The notes below the pieces were generated by a model, which searched no databases, was not told where the DNA came from, and was given only the letters and a program-made list of their open reading frames with translations. Positions 13,305-14,297 of a DNA stretch of 14,297 nucleotides are shown one piece after another; position 1 is the first letter of the stretch; the number at the start of each line of letters is the position of its first letter. The position numbers were made by a program, and so were the translations under genes. The stretch is from SIG402 sp045639045 (GTDB taxonomy: Bacteria > Bacillota > Clostridia > Christensenellales > Borkfalkiaceae), in assembly GCA_045639045.1 (NCBI GenBank), contig JAZUCI010000016.1:1-14297 (forward strand). Direction: 5' to 3'.

Positions 13305-14219
13305 ATGTACGACGTAATCATCATCGGCGCAGGCCCTGCAGGTCTTACCGCAGCCATTTATGCGCGCAGAGCAAACAAATCCGCGCTTATCATTGAAAAA
13401 GGCGCGTTCGGGGGGCAAATTTCCTATTCCCCCAGACTGGAAAATTACCCCGGTTTTGAAACGGTTTCGGGCACCGAATTTGCGGATAAATTGGTTTCGC
13501 ACGCCCTTTCGTTCGGCACCGAGGTGGAAATTGGCACGGTTACCGAAATTGTGGACGGCGCGGAATTCAAAACCGTAAAAACGGAGGACGGCGCCACCTT
13601 TCAAGGCAAAACCGTAATTATTGCTTGTGGCGCAAAACACCGCACGCTTGGGCTTCCTAACGAGGAGCGCTTTATTGGGGAAGGCATCAGCTTTTGCGCG
13701 GTGTGCGACGGCGCGTTTTATGCGGATAAGGAAGTAATTTTGGTGGGCGGGGGCAATTCCGCCTTGCAAGAAGCAGTTCTGCTTTCCGAAACCTGCAAAA
13801 AAGTAACCGTTGTGCAAAATTTAGACTTTTTAACGGGCGAACAAAAACTGCAAGATATTTTGGCGCAAAAGGAAAACGTACAAGTTATTTTGGGTACGGT
13901 GGTTAGCTCCATTTTGGATACCCCCGCCTTTTCGGGCGTAACGGTGGAAAAGGTAGCCACGGGCGAAAAATCCACCTTGAAAGCGGATGGGATGTTCGTT
14001 GCCATCGGCTTGGTTCCCGAAAACGGCGCGTTTGCCCCCCTTGCCGAGTTAGATGCCCCCGGATACATTGTTGCGGATGAACGCTGCTTAACCAAAACCC
14101 CCGGGGTATTCGTTGCGGGGGATTGCCGTACCAAAGCGGTGCGCCAAGTTGCCACCGCCATTGCGGACGGCGCCGTTTCCGCCCTTGCCGCTTGCCGTTT
14201 TATTGATAACGCGAAGTAA
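13305..14219 (+). CDS. trxB: Thioredoxin-reductase-like flavoprotein with atypical pyridine-nucleotide site
   Basis: The 304-residue flavoprotein has the low-molecular-weight thioredoxin reductase layout. The FAD site is GAGPAG (8-13), with a second FAD segment GVFVAGDCRTKAVRQVATA (267-285). The redox pair is CAVCDG (Cys131, Cys134), and the pyridine-nucleotide fold has GGGNSALQEA (148-157). The HRRxxxR motif that binds the 2'-phosphate of NADPH should follow VTVV; here the sequence is QNLDFLTGEQ (171-180), with no arginine. NADH or another donor such as reduced ferredoxin is therefore plausible, though the intact GGGNSA argues that a nucleotide is still bound. The gene follows nrdD and its likely partner is the CPNC domain fused to NrdD. 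RBS AAGGAG is nine bases from ATG. The 78 bases after it hold no terminator. Confidence 0.9.
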   Translation: MYDVIIIGAGPAGLTAAIYARRANKSALIIEKGAFGGQISYSPRLENYPGFETVSGTEFADKLVSHALSFGTEVEIGTVTEIVDGAEFKTVKTEDGATFQGKTVIIACGAKHRTLGLPNEERFIGEGISFCAVCDGAFYADKEVILVGGGNSALQEAVLLSETCKKVTVVQNLDFLTGEQKLQDILAQKENVQVILGTVVSSILDTPAFSGVTVEKVATGEKSTLKADGMFVAIGLVPENGAFAPLAELDAPGYIVADERCLTKTPGVFVAGDCRTKAVRQVATAIADGAVSALAACRFIDNAK

Positions 14220-14297
14220 GTGCGGGAAAAACCGAAAAAGGCAAAAATTACAAGGGAACATCTTAAAAAGTAAGAATCCAAAATCTAAAGGCCCCCC

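Noticed and set aside
13718..14281. Minus-strand 187-codon open frame opposite trxB
   Set aside because: It mirrors the codon pattern of trxB; the plus strand has all flavoprotein motifs.

Overview
The window looks like a piece of an anaerobic Firmicutes (Clostridia-type) chromosome of moderate G+C. Genes carry strong AGGAG-type ribosome-binding sites. Deoxyribonucleotide synthesis is represented by the oxygen-sensitive class III ribonucleotide reductase pair. Promoters match the sigma-A type, several with extended -10 elements. No phage, transposase, rRNA, tRNA or CRISPR was seen. The lineage is an inference: no taxonomic marker is present.

Left part, minus strand. Positions 1-3669 hold the N-terminal 1223 codons of a very large RHS/YD-repeat protein that runs off the left edge. 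It has its own extended -10 promoter and a stem-loop at the predicted 5' end of its mRNA. Next come two overlapping genes: an XRE-type HTH protein with a helical-repeat C-terminus (4461-5738) and a single-pass membrane protein (3826-4473). Upstream of them lies a block of three genes read from one good promoter at about 8624-8652: a YcxB-like membrane protein (8000-8524), a YfcE-type metallophosphoesterase (7454-7987) and an RsmF-type rRNA m5C methyltransferase (6102-7460).

Right part, plus strand. A ybaK-type aminoacyl-tRNA deacylase (8794-9264) is divergent from the YcxB block. It is followed by what appears to be an anaerobic dNTP-synthesis module: nrdG (9589-10284), nrdD (10565-12934) and a thioredoxin-reductase-like flavoprotein (13305-14219). 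NrdD carries an extra C-terminal glutaredoxin/NrdH-like domain with a CPNC active site, and the flavoprotein gene follows it. The simplest reading is one electron chain: flavoprotein to fused redoxin to NrdD active site, with NrdG installing the glycyl radical. The flavoprotein lacks the HRRxxxR motif expected for NADPH specificity, so its electron donor is uncertain. Sequences matching NrdR boxes sit with 32-bp spacing directly upstream of the nrdG promoter.

The most unusual signal is a family of roughly 110-126-bp intergenic elements in three places: two tandem units before trxB, one before nrdD, and two degenerate units between the methyltransferase and HTH genes. Their ends are conserved (AGAAGCAAGCAAGACAAGG near the left, GTAGCTTATAA-GCCGCCGC at the right). 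Their cores differ in sequence but keep two nested stems through compensatory changes, which suggests a structured RNA or a hairpin-forming mobile repeat that I do not recognise.
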